NCBI GenBank assembly: GCA_003131705.1
Contig: PKUY01000179.1
Location: 12,713-18,205 of the forward strand
Origin: Acidobacteriota bacterium
GTDB lineage: Bacteria; Acidobacteriota; Terriglobia; Acidiferrales; UBA7541
DNA length: 5,493 nucleotides
Direction: 5' to 3'
The notes below the pieces were generated by a model that was given only the letters and a program-made list of their open reading frames with translations, was not told the DNA's origin and ran no database searches. The stretch's first letter is position 1. Each line of letters starts with the position of its first letter. This document shows positions 5,381 through 5,493 of the stretch, piece after piece. The position numbers and the translations under genes are program-made.

Positions 5381-5493
5381 ATGGCGCAACGAAAGCAACT
5401 AACGTGGACGGAACTACGGGTGGGAATATTCGTGCTCGCCGGTTTATTCCTCGTGATGGTGGCGATTTTCTACGTCACCGGCGGGGGGTTTCT
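5381..5493 (+). CDS. mlaD: MlaD/MCE-family substrate-binding protein, N-terminus (runs off the right edge)
   Basis: Only 37 codons are in the window. They encode a short basic cytoplasmic start (MAQRKQLTWTELRVG) and a single hydrophobic segment (about residues 14-34, GIFVLAGLFLVMVAIFYVTG), the signal-anchor arrangement of MCE proteins, whose MCE domain faces the periplasm and forms a hexameric ring that carries lipid. The MCE domain itself is beyond the window, so the call rests on this N-terminal pattern and on its place 33 nt behind mlaF. The start is well supported by a full AGGAGG seven bases upstream. There is no STAS-domain gene (MlaB) between mlaF and this gene. Confidence 0.85.
   Translation, partial: MAQRKQLTWTELRVGIFVLAGLFLVMVAIFYVTGGGF

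Overview
The window reads as ordinary bacterial chromosome: moderately GC-rich by eye, densely coding, and with no insertion sequence, CRISPR array, tRNA/rRNA or phage gene that I can see. The gene set and the style of the proteins (long-type chorismate synthase; an MlaF-like ATPase with YDSPTAGLDP in place of the usual DEPT Walker B end, and a long insert after its H-loop) remind me of Acidobacteriota. That assignment is from memory of the families and is only moderately sure; the soil or Koribacter-like side of the phylum would be my first guess.

Layout. Two gene groups diverge from a 184-bp intergenic region (3383-3566). Leftward on the minus strand runs aroC (chorismate synthase) - def (peptide deformylase) - fmt (methionyl-tRNA formyltransferase) - rsmB (16S rRNA m5C967 methyltransferase, cut by the left edge of the window). 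The gaps are 46, 6 and 92 nt. Rightward on the plus strand runs mlaE (lipid ABC permease) - mlaF (its ATPase) - mlaD (MCE substrate-binding protein, cut by the right edge). The intergenic region carries a good sigma70-like promoter for each direction, each with a 17-nt spacer. The mlaE promoter has a perfect 12-bp palindrome inside its spacer.

How the genes work together. Fmt and Def are the two ends of the N-formyl-methionine cycle: Fmt formylates Met-tRNAi and Def removes the formyl group from nascent proteins. RsmB modifies the small ribosomal subunit, so def-fmt-rsmB is a translation cluster of a widespread type. AroC makes chorismate, the precursor of aromatic amino acids and of folate, and folate supplies the formyl donor of Fmt; that link is an inference only. 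MlaE, MlaF and MlaD form an inner-membrane MCE transporter that moves phospholipids between the two membranes, which implies a diderm cell envelope. No STAS partner (MlaB) lies between mlaE, mlaF and mlaD.

I found no new biological system here. The points most worth a second look are the serine at the catalytic-glutamate position of MlaF, the polar insert after its H-loop, the palindrome in the mlaE promoter, and a perfect TATAAT six bases before a possible mlaF start. All other long reading frames, including a 611-codon frame antisense to fmt and def, are best explained as shadows.
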